This document shows, piece after piece, positions 27,191-36,484 of a DNA stretch of 64,000 bases. Position 1 is the stretch's first letter. The number at the start of each line of letters is the position of its first letter. Source of the stretch: Streptomyces sp. DG2A-72. Lineage in GTDB: Bacteria > Actinomycetota > Actinomycetes > Streptomycetales > Streptomycetaceae. The position numbers and the translations under genes are program-made. The stretch lies in the NCBI RefSeq assembly GCF_030499575.1, contig NZ_JASTLC010000001.1:10192001-10256000 (forward strand), read 5' to 3'. The notes beneath the pieces are model-generated. The model was not told the origin of the DNA. It saw nothing but the letters and a program-made list of their open reading frames with translations, and did no database searches.

Positions 27191-27941
27191 GTGTCTGTCC
27201 GGTTAGTCATCACTGATGCAATGTGGGACCGGATCAAGCCGCTGATGCCGGCCGATCCGGTTCGCGGACGGCGGTGGGCCGAGATGGGCTGAAGACGGCA
27301 CCTGGGAACGGATCTTCGCCGCGGTTCTGGCCGCGGCGGATGCGAGAGATGACGTGGCGTGGACTGTGTCAGTGGACTCGACAGTCTGCCGTGCTCACCA
27401 GCACGCGGCCGGAGCCAGAAAGAGGGGGGCGCTTCTCCGGCTCGAACCCGACGATCACGCACTCGGACGCTCCCGTGGTGGCTTGAGCACCAAGGTCCAC
27501 CTAGCCAGTGACAGCGAGGCCCGACCTCTGGCCATCCACGTCACTGCGGGCCAGGCCGGTGACGCGCCAGCCTTTGAGGCTGTCATGGGCAGGATCCGGA
27601 TTCCGCGAAGCGGGCTCGGGAGGCCGAGAACCCAACCTGCCGCTGTCCTCGCGGACCGCGCTTACTCTTCTCGCGCGATCCGCGGGCATCTCCGTCGGCG
27701 AGGCATCCGTGCCGTCATTCCGCAGCCGGCCGACCAGGTCGGTCACCGCCTGCGGCGGGGTCGAGCAGGAGGTCGCCCGCCCGGCTTCGATGCTGAGGCA
27801 TACAAGCAGCGCAACACCGTCGAGCGATGCATCAACCGCCTCAAGCAGTGGCGCGGCCTGGCCATGCGAACGGACAAGCTCGCCATCGCCTACCAGGCAG
27901 CGCTGCACCTCGCCGCCATCCTCATCTGGACCCGACGCTGA
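27191..27941 (+). pseudogene. IS5-family transposase with internal deletion
   Basis: The N-terminus from GTG 27,191 (SVRLVITDAMWDRIKPLMPA) stops at a TGA after GRRWAEMG. The frame resumes in another phase with AEDGTWERIFAAVLAAADAR, VSVDSTVCRAHQHAAGAR (first Asp), VLADRAYSSRAIRGHLRR (second Asp) and NTVERCINRLKQWRGLAMR (Glu). The block normally between these parts (about 40 residues including the WRDLP motif) is absent, so a deletion occurred near 27,290. No right terminal repeat matching the left end was found after 27,941. Confidence 0.8.
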
Positions 27942-27956
27942 CTGAGGAGCCAGAAC

Positions 27957-28514
27957 CTATGACAGTGGCTGACCGCCAAGGCCCGTCTTGTTGACGCCCC
28001 GGGGCGAGAACGTCATGGGCCCTATCCAGCCCTGGCGGATGAGGGCGACTTGGGAAGGCAGCGGTGACACCGGGTCGATTGCCCTCCCGCGTGACCAGTT
28101 CTCCAACAGCCCCTCCGTCGTCTCGACAGCGGACACCACCATGGTCACCTTCAGGTTCCCGTCGCGCCAGGTGTTCCACAGCGCCCAGCCCTCAGACCTC
28201 GGCTCCACACCGATCCGGGCGCACACCTTCTCGTACCCTTCCTCCACCCCGGCCGGCATGGCCCCGGGCTTCAGCACTGAGGCTCCGACGAGTCGGACCA
28301 GAGGCCGGTGCTCCTCCGTGCAGCCATCGCCCTTGAAGTGGTAACTGCGCAAAGTCCGCGCAAGCGCGTTTACGCTGCGCTGGAGTGGTGTTGACTCTTC
28401 CGGATCTGCCTGGAACGAGAGCCATCCTTCGTTGGATGCCTCCACGCTGACGCGGTTGGCGAGGCGCTCAATCTCCCGGAGATAGTCCAGTTCGCTGAGC
28501 TCGGGTGAGGTCAT
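27957..28514 (-). CDS. hypothetical protein (185 aa)
   Basis: The ATG at 28,514 (MTSPELSELDYLREIERLAN) was preferred to an upstream ATG because the intervening 21 residues lack coding character. The product is soluble and mixed alpha/beta with many Trp (NEGWLSFQADPEES, SEGWALWNTWRDGNLKVTMV). I do not recognise the family. The stop is 15 bases from the IS5 remnant's stop on the other strand, so the 3' end may have been altered by that insertion. Confidence 0.6.
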   Translation of the reverse strand: MTSPELSELDYLREIERLANRVSVEASNEGWLSFQADPEESTPLQRSVNALARTLRSYHFKGDGCTEEHRPLVRLVGASVLKPGAMPAGVEEGYEKVCARIGVEPRSEGWALWNTWRDGNLKVTMVVSAVETTEGLLENWSRGRAIDPVSPLPSQVALIRQGWIGPMTFSPRGVNKTGLGGQPLS

Positions 28515-28608
28515 GGCCTGAAGTTTCGCACCAGGCCAGTCGGCGCCGACACAAATTATCGATCCAGCATGCATCACCCATGCACACCACAGGTTCCAAG
28601 AGACAAGC

Positions 28609-29331
28609 CTAGCGGTGGGTGAGGCCGTCGATGATCAGGGTGAGGGTGAAGTCGAAGCGGTCGTGGCTTTCGCCGGCGGTGAGTTCGGCGGCGTGGCGGG
28701 TGGTGTGGGGGAAGGTCTCGGCGGGCAGGGCGGTGAGGCGGCGCAGCAGTTCGTTCCGGTCGTGGACCCAGATGGTGTCGTCGTGTGCTGCTCTCTGCCG
28801 GGCGATGGATGCTTCGAGGCAGTGGGCCGCCACGTACAGCAGGAGGGCGTCGGTGGCCCAGGCGGCGGCCTGCGGGGGAACGCCGCCGGCGAGCAGGATC
28901 GCCAGCATTCCTTCGCTGACGCGCAGGGTGTCGAGGTCGGTGGGGGCCATGGCGAGCGCGGCGCGGGAGATGCCGGGGTAGGCCAGGTACTGGTCGCGCA
29001 GCTGGGTGCACACGCTGCGGATCTGCTCCCGCCAGGCCGCGGGGTCGGGCTCGGGCAGGGCGAGTTGGGCGCACAGCCGGCCGATGAGCAGTTCGTCGAG
29101 GTCGGCCTTGTTGACCACGTGGGCGTAGAGCGAGGCGGGACCGGTGTCGAGGGCGCCGGCCAGCCGGCGCATGGTCAGTGCCTCGTAGCCCTCGGCGGCG
29201 ATGACGGCCAGTGCGGTGTCGATGACCTGTTCCACGGTGATCGGGGCCTTGCGGCGCCGCGGCCTGGGGCCGGCTTCGGCCTCGGGGGTGGGCGGCTGGT
29301 GGCGCGCCGCGCGTCGCTCTCTGGGGTTCAC
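28609..29331 (-). CDS. TetR-family transcriptional regulator
   Basis: The protein is about 240 residues. After an Arg/Pro-rich leader the HTH reads ITVEQVIDTALAVIAAEGYE and ALTMRRLAGALDTGPASLYA. A TetR_C-type helical ligand domain (about residues 80-240) follows. A GTG at 29,331 was chosen because an ATG at 29,358 would put half of the operator inside the gene; either is possible. The gene diverges from an FAD monooxygenase across the palindrome at 29,347-29,387 and probably represses both. Confidence 0.88.
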   Translation of the reverse strand: MNPRERRAARHQPPTPEAEAGPRPRRRKAPITVEQVIDTALAVIAAEGYEALTMRRLAGALDTGPASLYAHVVNKADLDELLIGRLCAQLALPEPDPAAWREQIRSVCTQLRDQYLAYPGISRAALAMAPTDLDTLRVSEGMLAILLAGGVPPQAAAWATDALLLYVAAHCLEASIARQRAAHDDTIWVHDRNELLRRLTALPAETFPHTTRHAAELTAGESHDRFDFTLTLIIDGLTHR

Positions 29332-29346
29332 CAGGCCACTATAACT

Positions 29347-29387
29347 TGTCACGAACATCGTTCGTTTATAGAACGCTGTTCGTGACA
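29347..29387. promoter_or_regulatory. 41-base nested palindromic TetR operator
   Basis: TGTCACGAACA (29,347-29,357) and its exact complement (29,377-29,387) enclose an inner pair CGTTC...GAACG around an AT-rich TTTATA centre. It lies between the divergent TetR and monooxygenase starts and overlaps where both promoters must be. Confidence 0.85.
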
Positions 29388-29393
29388 GTGAAT

Positions 29394-30300
29394 ATGGATC
29401 AGGATGTGGACGTGACCGTGGTCGGAGCCGGGCCGGTGGGCCTCGTACTCGCCGCGGAACTGGCGCTCTGCGGGGCGACGGTGCAGATACTCGAGCGGCG
29501 GGCCGAGCCGGACGAGGCCGTGAAGGCGCAGTCGATCAACCTGCCGACGGCCGAGGCCCTCGACCGCCGCGGCCTGCTGCCGGCCGCGAGGCGGTGCAGC
29601 GGGAACTGCTCGACCGCGTGGGATCGTTCGCCCGCACGGCCGACGACCCACCACCCGGTGGCGGCGGGCGCGCGCCCGAGGCACGGTTCACCGGGCACTT
29701 CGCGGGAATGATCCTCGACGCCGACCTCGTGGACTGGTCAGATCCCGACCTCACCGCGCACACAGCGGCCGGCGGAGCGAGGATGGTGCCGCAGCGCGAG
29801 CTGGAGGCGCTGCTCGCCGGACACGTTGCGCGACTCGGCGTACCGGTGCGCCGAGGGGTGGAGGTCACCGCGTTGGACGACACCGGCGACGGTGTGCTCG
29901 TCGGTACGAGTGCCGGCACGGTGCGCACCGGGTGGCTGGTCGGCTGCGACGGCGGGCACAGCACCGTGCGCCGCCTCGCGGGCATCGGCTTCTCCGGCAC
30001 CGACCCCGAACTCACCGGGTACCAGGCCGTCGTCGACGTCGCCGACCCTTCGATGCTCGGACACGGCTGGACGTGGACGCCCAAGGGGGCCTACCGCTAC
30101 GGGCCGCAGCCCGGCCGGGTGGCCACCGTCGAGTTCGACGGCGCTCACGCCGACCTCCCACACGCTCGGCTTCGCTCGCGCGGGACCCCCATGGCGCCGG
30201 TCACGCTTGAGGAGGTGCAGGCCAGCCTGCGCCGGGTCTCGGGCACCCACGTCACGCTGGCCGCACTGCGCGCCACCTCGACCCGCTGCACCGATGGGCT
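29394..30300 (+). pseudogene. FAD-dependent (polyketide-hydroxylase-type) monooxygenase, frameshifted and truncated
   Basis: ATG 29,394 begins MDQDVDVTVVGAGPVGLVLA, the Rossmann GxGxxG for FAD, followed by AVKAQSINLPTAEALDRRGL. Near 29,590 the frame shifts; the second frame continues EAVQRELLDRVGSFARTADD, RMVPQRELEALLAGHVARLG and GWLVGCDGGHSTVRRLAGIG (the DG motif). The gene then ends near 30,290 before the GD motif that closes the FAD site. About a third to half of a normal 480-540-residue enzyme is missing. It is divergent from the TetR gene, and oxidation of an aromatic or antibiotic was the likely original role. Confidence 0.8.
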
Positions 30301-30376
30301 GGCACGCCGTCGTCGTAGCCACGACGGTCTTCGCCGGCGCCCCCACTTCCCGCTGCATATCGTCCAGGCAAGCCAC

Positions 30377-30871
30377 CTAGTCTTCTGAGTCAGGAATTCT
30401 GTTCAGATAGCTGGCGAGGCATTCGAGGATCTGGTCTGCGGTCTTCGTCCAGATGTAGGGCTTGGGGTCGGTGTTCCATGCGCGCTCGTAGCGGCGGATG
30501 ACCTGCCCGGTGGGCCGGTCCAGGGAGGCGAGTCGGCTCAGACCGTGCCGGACCAGGATCCGGTGCACGGTCGAGGCAGGCAGGCCCAGGATCGGACCCA
30601 GGCGGGCGGGACCGGGTTTTCGCTCCCGGCGCAGTCGGCAGACGCGGGCCTCCAGCGCTGAGGCGGTTCGCTGGGGCGTGGTCCGGGGTCGGCTGGACCG
30701 GTCGTGCAGCCCCGGCTCGCCCTCTGCCCGCCAGCGGCGGATCCACTTGTGGGCCGTGGCGCGCGAGATGCCCATCTCCGCTGCGACATGCGCAACCGGG
30801 CGGCCGACGCGAACACGCTCGATGAGCAACCGCCTGCCGTGAACGGTCAGCCGGGCATTACGGTGGGACAC
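30377..30871 (-). pseudogene. chimeric transposase: IS481 N-terminus fused to IS630 C-terminus
   Basis: From GTG 30,871 the frame encodes an IS481-type DNA-binding half (SHRNARLTVHGRRLLIERVR, HKWIRRWRAEGEPGLHDRSS, LPASTVHRILVRHGLSRLAS, TGQVIRRYERAW). Directly after YERA it continues in frame with NTDPKPYIWTKTADQILECL and ASYLNRIPDSED, which is the conserved C-terminal tail of IS630-family transposases. No catalytic core from either family is present, so it cannot transpose. An intact IS481-type end containing TGTCAACAACGCTCGTGATC lies at about 30,945-30,970. Confidence 0.8.
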
Positions 30872-30972
30872 GAAGACCTCCGTGCGGTGCAGTCCTAGAC
30901 AGCTCCACCACACCGGAGGTCTTCGCCATGATCAAGCCCGCCCAGTGTCAACAACGCTCGTGATCAATACAC

Positions 30973-31341
30973 CTAGGCGCGCTCGAACTTCCAGGTGATG
31001 CTGGAGGCGTCGGCCTTGACGACGGTGACGGGGATGGAGAGGTCCTTGCCGTCGCCGTCCTTCGCGGTGCACGTCACCTCGGTACCGGCCACCGCCTTGA
31101 GGGCGGGGCACTTCACGATGGACGTGTCACCGCCGATCCACGGTAGCGGGCTGTACTTCGACGAGGTGCGGCCTGTGACGGTCTCTCCGCTGAGCGCCTT
31201 GTGGCCGTCCACGGTCACGGAGGTGGACTTGTCGAGTCTGGTGGTCGACTCCGTACCGCTCATCGCGTACGTGAGGGCTCCGCCGCCGACGACCACCGCC
31301 GCCACCGCGACGCCGGTAATGATGAGGGGCTTGCGTTCCAT
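30973..31341 (-). CDS. DUF4333-type membrane-anchored or secreted protein
   Basis: The 122-residue protein starts MERKPLIITGVAVAAVVVGG, a single N-terminal hydrophobic segment that acts as anchor or signal. The C-terminal 60 residues fit the DUF4333 pattern, with two cysteines (IVKCPALKAVAGTEVTCTAK) and a final strand ADASSITWKFERA. Such domains are common in actinobacterial envelope proteins with no known activity. AGGAGC lies five bases upstream of the ATG. Confidence 0.75.
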   Translation of the reverse strand: MERKPLIITGVAVAAVVVGGGALTYAMSGTESTTRLDKSTSVTVDGHKALSGETVTGRTSSKYSPLPWIGGDTSIVKCPALKAVAGTEVTCTAKDGDGKDLSIPVTVVKADASSITWKFERA

Positions 31342-31635
31342 AAGGTGCTCCTGGTGGAGAGAGGTGGGGTTGCGGCACCCAATCTCTCCCGGCGGCAGGG
31401 GCGCCCGCCTCGGCCGAACGGCCAGGCTTCACGGCCCTCCCGACGCATTCCCTCAGCCGTACGGTCGATACGGGGGCTACCGGAAGTAACCCGGATCCTC
31501 AACGACGTACGGGACCACACGGTGAAAGCCGCGCCCCGCTGACGGCCCGTCGTTCCACGGCCAGGTCCTGTATGGGGTGGTGATCTGGGCTCGCGGGCCG
31601 TGGCACGTGCGCTCGCCGCGTTGACGGAAGGTCCC
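31342..31635. other. intergenic region
   Basis: This holds the upstream region of the DUF4333 gene and the left flank of the composite transposon. No ORF with coding character was seen. Confidence 0.4.
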
Positions 31636-32735
31636 TAGGTCGCATATTTGGTTGCGATCAAGGAGTGGCTGGCGTGAGGTCCTTGATCCACATCATCGAA
31701 GCGCGGAGGTGGAGGCCAGCGAGGTAGCTTCCCGGGGTTTTGTCGTAGCGGGTGGCGATGCCTCGCCATGCCTTCATCCTGTTGATGGCGCGTTCGACAG
31801 TGTTCCGTTCCCTGTAGAGCTCGGCGTCGTGACTGATGGGCCTGCCGCCCCTGCTGCCCTTCTTCCTCCGATTGGCGGCCTGGTCATTCTTCTCCGGGAT
31901 GACCGCCTTGATGCAGCGTTTGCGCAGGTAGGCGCGGTTGCCGCGGGACGAGTACGCCTTGTCCCCGGCGACCGCGTCCCCCCGGGTGCGGGGACGGCCG
32001 ACAGGTCCGCGCACCCGAACCTTCTTCAGGACGGGGATGAATTGCGGGCTGTCCGCCGCCTGGCCCGTAGTCAGGACGAACGCCAGCGGGCGGCACTTCC
32101 GGTCGGCGGCGAGGTGGACCTTGCTGGTCTGCCCACCTCTGGAGCGCCCGAGGAGGGCAGCCTTCAGCCGGAGTTTGTGCCGACGCCGGACACGCCGTCG
32201 CTCTTCCCGCCCGGGATCCGCTTCGGCGTCCTGCCCGTTTCGTTCTTCGGCACTGCCCCCTTTGACCTCGCTTTCTCCTCGGCGGCAGCCTTCTCCAGCG
32301 CGGTGATGACGTCCTCGCCCAGGTGCATCCCGGCAGCGTCGTGGTGGGCCCGCGCGGTGGTGGAGTCCACGCTGACCAGGGACAAGTTCACCTCACCTCG
32401 CTTCGCGGCCTCAGCGATCAGTCCCTCCAGCAGGGGCTTCGAAGACACCGGCGTCCCACCACTGCCGGAATCGGTTGTGGACGATCGACCAGGCGCCGAA
32501 CTCCTGCGGCATCTCCCGCCACTGCCCGCCCGTCTTGAACCGCCAGAGCACTCCTTCGAACTGCTGCCGCAGCCGCTCGGGATACGGGCCGTACTCGCCG
32601 ATCGGCAGGTACGGCTCGATCAACTTCCACTCTTCGTCCGTCAGTTGCACTCGCGTCACGCAAGAACGTCTACCGGTCCCGGCCCCGCCACGAGAGCAAA
32701 TCCCCCAGACTGATCACGACTCGATACGCGACCTA
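31636..32735 (-). mobile_element. IS5-family element, left copy
   Basis: The element runs from TAGGTCGCATATTTGG at 31,636 to the complement of TAGGTCGCGTATCGAG ending at 32,735. The termini match at about 17 of 24 positions. The transposase reads on the minus strand. Against the right copy only a few differences were noticed, including a run of six rather than five Cs near 31,978-31,983 (six Gs on the coding strand). Confidence 0.85.
31658..32659 (-). pseudogene. IS5-family transposase, left copy, multiple frames
   Basis: The N-terminal frame reads MTRVQLTDEEWKLIEPYLPI to WWDAGVFEAP. Near 32,430 an apparent extra C in a CCCC run shifts it to KPLLEGLIAEAAKRGEVNLS and SLVSVDSTTARAHHDAAGMH (first Asp). 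A second change, at an A-AAG-GGG slippery-type site near 32,275, leads to SRGGQTSKVHLAADRKCRPL, AVAGDKAYSSRGNRAYLRKR (second Asp) and NTVERAINRMKAWRGIATRY (Glu). The second shift may be programmed, as in IS427-like elements. The first looks like damage shared by both copies. Confidence 0.75.
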
Positions 32736-33212
32736 GTGGCGGTGCGAGCCGCACGAGCGGGGCGGCCCCCTCCCGCACAATGGGGCTGTGAACGCTCTCA
32801 ATACCGGCCGGGAACTGGCCTGGACGTGTTGTCGACACCGAGAGAGACGCATCAGGCAGCTTCCCGATCGGGCATGTGGCTGTCAACTGTTGCGCATCAA
32901 AAATCCGCTGCACTCACGAGTCCGCAGCAGCGATGCATACACCTTCTATGGGCAGCCGCCGAACCATCAGAGAGATAGGCGCAGTTCAAGGCGCCTTTCC
33001 CGCCGACTCGACCAGCGTGGCAGGTGATCCGAGGCATCCACGACGCTCGAATCCACACAGAGACGAACAGCGAATGCCGACACAATCCTTGACGATCCAT
33101 CAGTGGGGTACTTAGCCTCACTGCTCTGGGAGCGTTCCCACAAACCGAGCGAACTGCCCTGTTCACGCCGCCTCTCCGGGCAACCCGCGGGCGTTCACGC
33201 CCCTCCCCCCAC
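32736..33212. other. upstream region of the beta-helix gene
   Basis: This 477-base region lies inside the composite element. No gene with coding character was seen; it must hold the promoter of the 703-residue secreted protein. Base composition is less GC-rich near 32,880-33,120. Confidence 0.45.
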
Positions 33213-35324
33213 ATGGAGGTCATGGTGACCCACTCGAACGGGCACTCCTGTGCAGCGCCCCGCTTCGCGTCCCTTTCCCGCTTCATGGCCTGGGCCGCGG
33301 TCGCCATTCTCGCGGCCGGCACTGTCGTTGGGATTGCGGCTCCCGCCCAGGCGGTCAACACGACGTACTACGTGGACTCCGCCAGTGGCGCCGACTCCAA
33401 TACCGGCCTTGACCAGTCCCATCCGTGGAAGAGTCTCAGCAAGGTCAATGCGACGACCTTCGGCGCAGGCGACCGCATCCTGCTCAAGGCCGGTAGCGCG
33501 TGGACCGGGCAGCTGTGGCCAAAGGGCTCCGGGGCAGCGGGTTCGCCCATCGTGATCGACTCCTACGGCAGCGGTGCCAAGCCTCGGATCAACGGCGCCG
33601 GCACGGCCGCCGACGCGGTACGCCTGTTCAACCAGCAGTACTGGACGATCCGCAACCTCGAGGTGACCAATACCGCCCCGTCGACCGGCACCCCCGGGGC
33701 CAACCTGGGCGACTTCCGCGGCATTCACGTCGGCGGCAACAACAGCCAGACCCTCGATGGGTTCGTCATCGACGCCGTCAACGTTCACGACGTCACCGGC
33801 CAGGTGAACTGGATCGGCGGCGACACGGCCGACAACAAGCCGGGCATCACTTTCCAGACCGGTTGGGACGCCTCGAAGAAGACGGGCGGGATCGTCTTCG
33901 ACACCACCGTGCCGAACACCGCCGCGCCGCCGAGCACGCCGACCATCCTCAACGACGTGACAATCCAGAACTCGAGGATCTCCAACACGTCGTTCGCCGG
34001 CATCGTCGTCAAGCAGTACACGGGTTCGAGTCCGGGCGCGGTCTCGACCGGATGGGGCACCCGCACCAGCGCCACGGACACGAGGTTCAAACCCCACACC
34101 AACTTCACGATCCGGGGCAACCACATCACCCAGGCCGGCACGGCGTATGGCTGTAATGGCATCTACCTCACCGACGTGCGCGGTGGCACGATCGAACGCA
34201 ACGTCGTGGACAAGACCGGCACTTCCGGCATCGAGACGTACTTCGCCGACAACGTCACGATCCAGTTCAACGAGGTCTTCGGCACCTCGAAGAAGGCGGG
34301 CGGGGCCGACTCCAACGGCATCGACCCCGACAAGGGCACCACCGGCCAGGTCGTGCAATACAACTATGTGCACGGCAACGGCGACGGCATCCTGCTGTGC
34401 CAGTTCGCCTTCGGCAACGTCGTGCTGCGCTACAACGTCATCACCAGCAACACCCGCTACCAGATCTACCTGCACTCCGACGCCGCCGCCAGGGCGCAGA
34501 TCTACAACAACACCCTCTACAACGACGCCAGTAACTATCTGATCTACGGCTACGGCAAGTACCTGGCCTCCACGTATGCCATCAGCAACAACATCCTCTA
34601 CTCGACCAGGGCGAACGCCACCCTCTCGACCAGCTCCACCATCACCTACAGGAACAACCTCTACGGTGGAGCGACCCTGGCCGTCCCCGGCGGAGACTCC
34701 GGGGCCGTCGTGGCGAACCCGCAGTTCGTGTCCGCCCCGATCAACGCCCCCTCGGGCACGCCCGACACCGGTCCCGCTTTGGCCGCCGCGTACGAGCTCA
34801 AAGTCGCCGCGGGCTCCCCGGCGGTCAACGCCGGCGTGAGCATCGCCGGCAACGGCGGCCGTGACTATGAGGGGAACGCGCTCTACAACGGCGCCCCGGA
34901 CATCGGCGCCTTCGAGCAGCCGAGCGGCGGTGGCTCGGCTACTCGTTATGAGGCGGAGACCTCGCCGGCGGTGTGCACGGGCACGATTGATGCCAACTGG
35001 TCGGGCTATTCCGGCAGCGGGTTCTGCAACGGCGACAATGCTGCCGGTGCGTACGCACAGTTCACTGTCAATGCGAGCACGGCGGGGACGGCGACGGTGA
35101 GCGTACGTTTCGCCAACGGGAGCACGACCGACCGGCCGGCTGATCTGGTGGTGAACGGCTCGACGGTGCAGACGGTGTCACTTCCGGGTACCGGGGCGTG
35201 GAGCACATGGGGCACCAAGACGGCTACCATCTCGCTCGCTGCAGGCAGTAACACGATCCGGCTCAGCCCGACCACGACCGGCGGCCTGGCCAACATCGAC
35301 TACCTCGACGTCACGACGCCCTAG
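33213..35324 (+). CDS. secreted right-handed beta-helix protein with C-terminal CBM6/35-like domain
   Basis: The product is 703 residues. A long signal peptide (about residues 1-47, hydrophobic MAWAAVAILAAGTVVGIAAP) ends at PAQAV. Residues 50-565 form parallel beta-helix repeats: YYVDSASGADSNTGLDQSHP, WTIRNLEVTN, NGIYLTDVRGGTIERNVVDK, VQYNYVHGNGDGILL and IYNNTLYNDASNYLIYG. This is the architecture of pectate-lyase and other polysaccharide lyase or hydrolase families, ending in INAGV/DIGAFEQ-like strands. After a GGGS linker, residues 575-703 resemble a CBM6/CBM35 carbohydrate-binding domain (YEAETSPAVCTGTIDANWSG, then DYLDVTTP). Extracellular glycan breakdown is likely, but the substrate is unknown. 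Confidence 0.85.
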   Translation: MEVMVTHSNGHSCAAPRFASLSRFMAWAAVAILAAGTVVGIAAPAQAVNTTYYVDSASGADSNTGLDQSHPWKSLSKVNATTFGAGDRILLKAGSAWTGQLWPKGSGAAGSPIVIDSYGSGAKPRINGAGTAADAVRLFNQQYWTIRNLEVTNTAPSTGTPGANLGDFRGIHVGGNNSQTLDGFVIDAVNVHDVTGQVNWIGGDTADNKPGITFQTGWDASKKTGGIVFDTTVPNTAAPPSTPTILNDVTIQNSRISNTSFAGIVVKQYTGSSPGAVSTGWGTRTSATDTRFKPHTNFTIRGNHITQAGTAYGCNGIYLTDVRGGTIERNVVDKTGTSGIETYFADNVTIQFNEVFGTSKKAGGADSNGIDPDKGTTGQVVQYNYVHGNGDGILLCQFAFGNVVLRYNVITSNTRYQIYLHSDAAARAQIYNNTLYNDASNYLIYGYGKYLASTYAISNNILYSTRANATLSTSSTITYRNNLYGGATLAVPGGDSGAVVANPQFVSAPINAPSGTPDTGPALAAAYELKVAAGSPAVNAGVSIAGNGGRDYEGNALYNGAPDIGAFEQPSGGGSATRYEAETSPAVCTGTIDANWSGYSGSGFCNGDNAAGAYAQFTVNASTAGTATVSVRFANGSTTDRPADLVVNGSTVQTVSLPGTGAWSTWGTKTATISLAAGSNTIRLSPTTTGGLANIDYLDVTTP

Positions 35325-35356
35325 CCATACATCGCAGTCGAAGCGTCGGGTTCCCT

Positions 35357-36455
35357 TAGGTTGCGTATCGAGTCGTGATCAGTCTGGGGGATTTGCTCTC
35401 GTGGCGGGGCCGGGACCGGTAGACGTTCTTGCGTGACGCGAGTGCAACTGACGGACGAAGAGTGGAAGTTGATCGAGCCGTACCTGCCGATCGGCGAGTA
35501 CGGCCCGTATCCCGAGCGGCTGCGGCAGCAGTTCGAAGGAGTGCTCTGGCGGTTCAAGACGGGCGGGCAGTGGCGGGAGATGCCGCAGGAGTTCGGCGCC
35601 TGGTCGATCGTCCACAACCGATTCCGGCAGTGGTGGGACGCCGGTGTCTTCGAAGCCCCTGCTGGAGGGACTGATCGCTGAGGCCGCGAAGCGAGGTGAG
35701 GTGAACTTGTCCCTGGTCAGCGTGGACTCCACCACCGCGCGGGCCCACCACGACGCTGCCGGGATGCACCTGGGCGAGGACGTCATCACCGCGCTGGAGA
35801 AGGCTGCCGCCGAGGAGAAAGCGAGGTCAAAGGGGGCAGTGCCGAAGAACGAAACGGGCAGGACGCCGAAGCGGATCCCGGGCGGGAAGAGCGACGGCGT
35901 GTCCGGCGTCGGCACAAACTCCGGCTGAAGGCTGCCCTCCTCGGGCGCTCCAGAGGTGGGCAGACCAGCAAGGTCCACCTCGCCGCCGACCGGAAGTGCC
36001 GCCCGCTGGCGTTCGTCCTGACTACGGGCCAGGCGGCGGACAGCCCGCAATTCATCCCCGTCCTGAAGAAGGTTCGGGTGCGCGGACCTGTCGGCCGTCC
36101 CCGCACCCGGGGGACGCGGTCGCCGGGGACAAGGCGTACTCGTCCCGCGGCAACCGCGCCTACCTGCGCAAACGCTGCATCAAGGCGGTCATCCCGGAGA
36201 AGAATGACCAGGCCGCCAATCGGAGGAAGAAGGGCAGCAGGGGCGGCAGGCCCATCAGTCACGACGCCGAGCTCTACAGGGAACGGAACACTGTCGAACG
36301 CGCCATCAACAGGATGAAGGCATGGCGAGGCATCGCCACCCGCTACGACAAAACCCCGGGAAGCTACCTCGCTGGCCTCCACCTCCGCGCTTCGATGATG
36401 TGGATCAAGGACCTCACGCCAGCCACTCCTTGATCGCAACCAAATATGCGACCTA
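35357..36455 (+). mobile_element. IS5-family element, right copy
   Basis: This is the inverted copy of the element at 31,636-32,735, with termini TAGGTTGCGTATCGAG at 35,357 and GCGACCTA ending at 36,455. Its last TA is also the first TA of the next mobile unit (36,454). The left terminus carries one extra difference from the other copy (GGTTGC instead of GGTCGC). Confidence 0.85.
35433..36433 (+). pseudogene. IS5-family transposase, right copy, frameshifted
   Basis: It has the same block order as the left copy: EEWKLIEPYLPIGEYGPYPE, LVSVDSTTARAHHDAAG, KVHLAADRKCRPLAFVLTTG, GDKAYSSRGNRAYLRKR and NTVERAINRMKAWRG. It shares the CCCC shift near 35,655 and the slippery-type site near 35,823. It also has one G fewer in the run near 36,108-36,115 than the left copy, which breaks the C-terminal frame just before the second catalytic Asp. 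This copy is therefore more damaged than its partner. Confidence 0.75.
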
Positions 36456-36484
36456 GGTCCTGTCTCCCCGATCACAAGTGGTCC

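Larger units (their letters stand above)
31636..36455. mobile_element. putative composite transposon (two inverted IS5-family copies around a beta-helix gene)
   Basis: Two near-identical 1.1-kb copies of one IS5-family element lie in inverted orientation at 31,636-32,735 and 35,357-36,455. They enclose 2.6 kb with one complete secreted-protein gene. Both outer ends are TAGGTCGC-type termini. A 2-base TA target would be uninformative, so movement as a unit is inferred from layout only. Confidence 0.6.

Noticed and set aside
33195..34475. Long minus-strand frame opposite the beta-helix gene
   Set aside because: It is a shadow of the signal-bearing 703-residue gene; its Gly/Asp/Val composition and lack of motifs show it is not coding.
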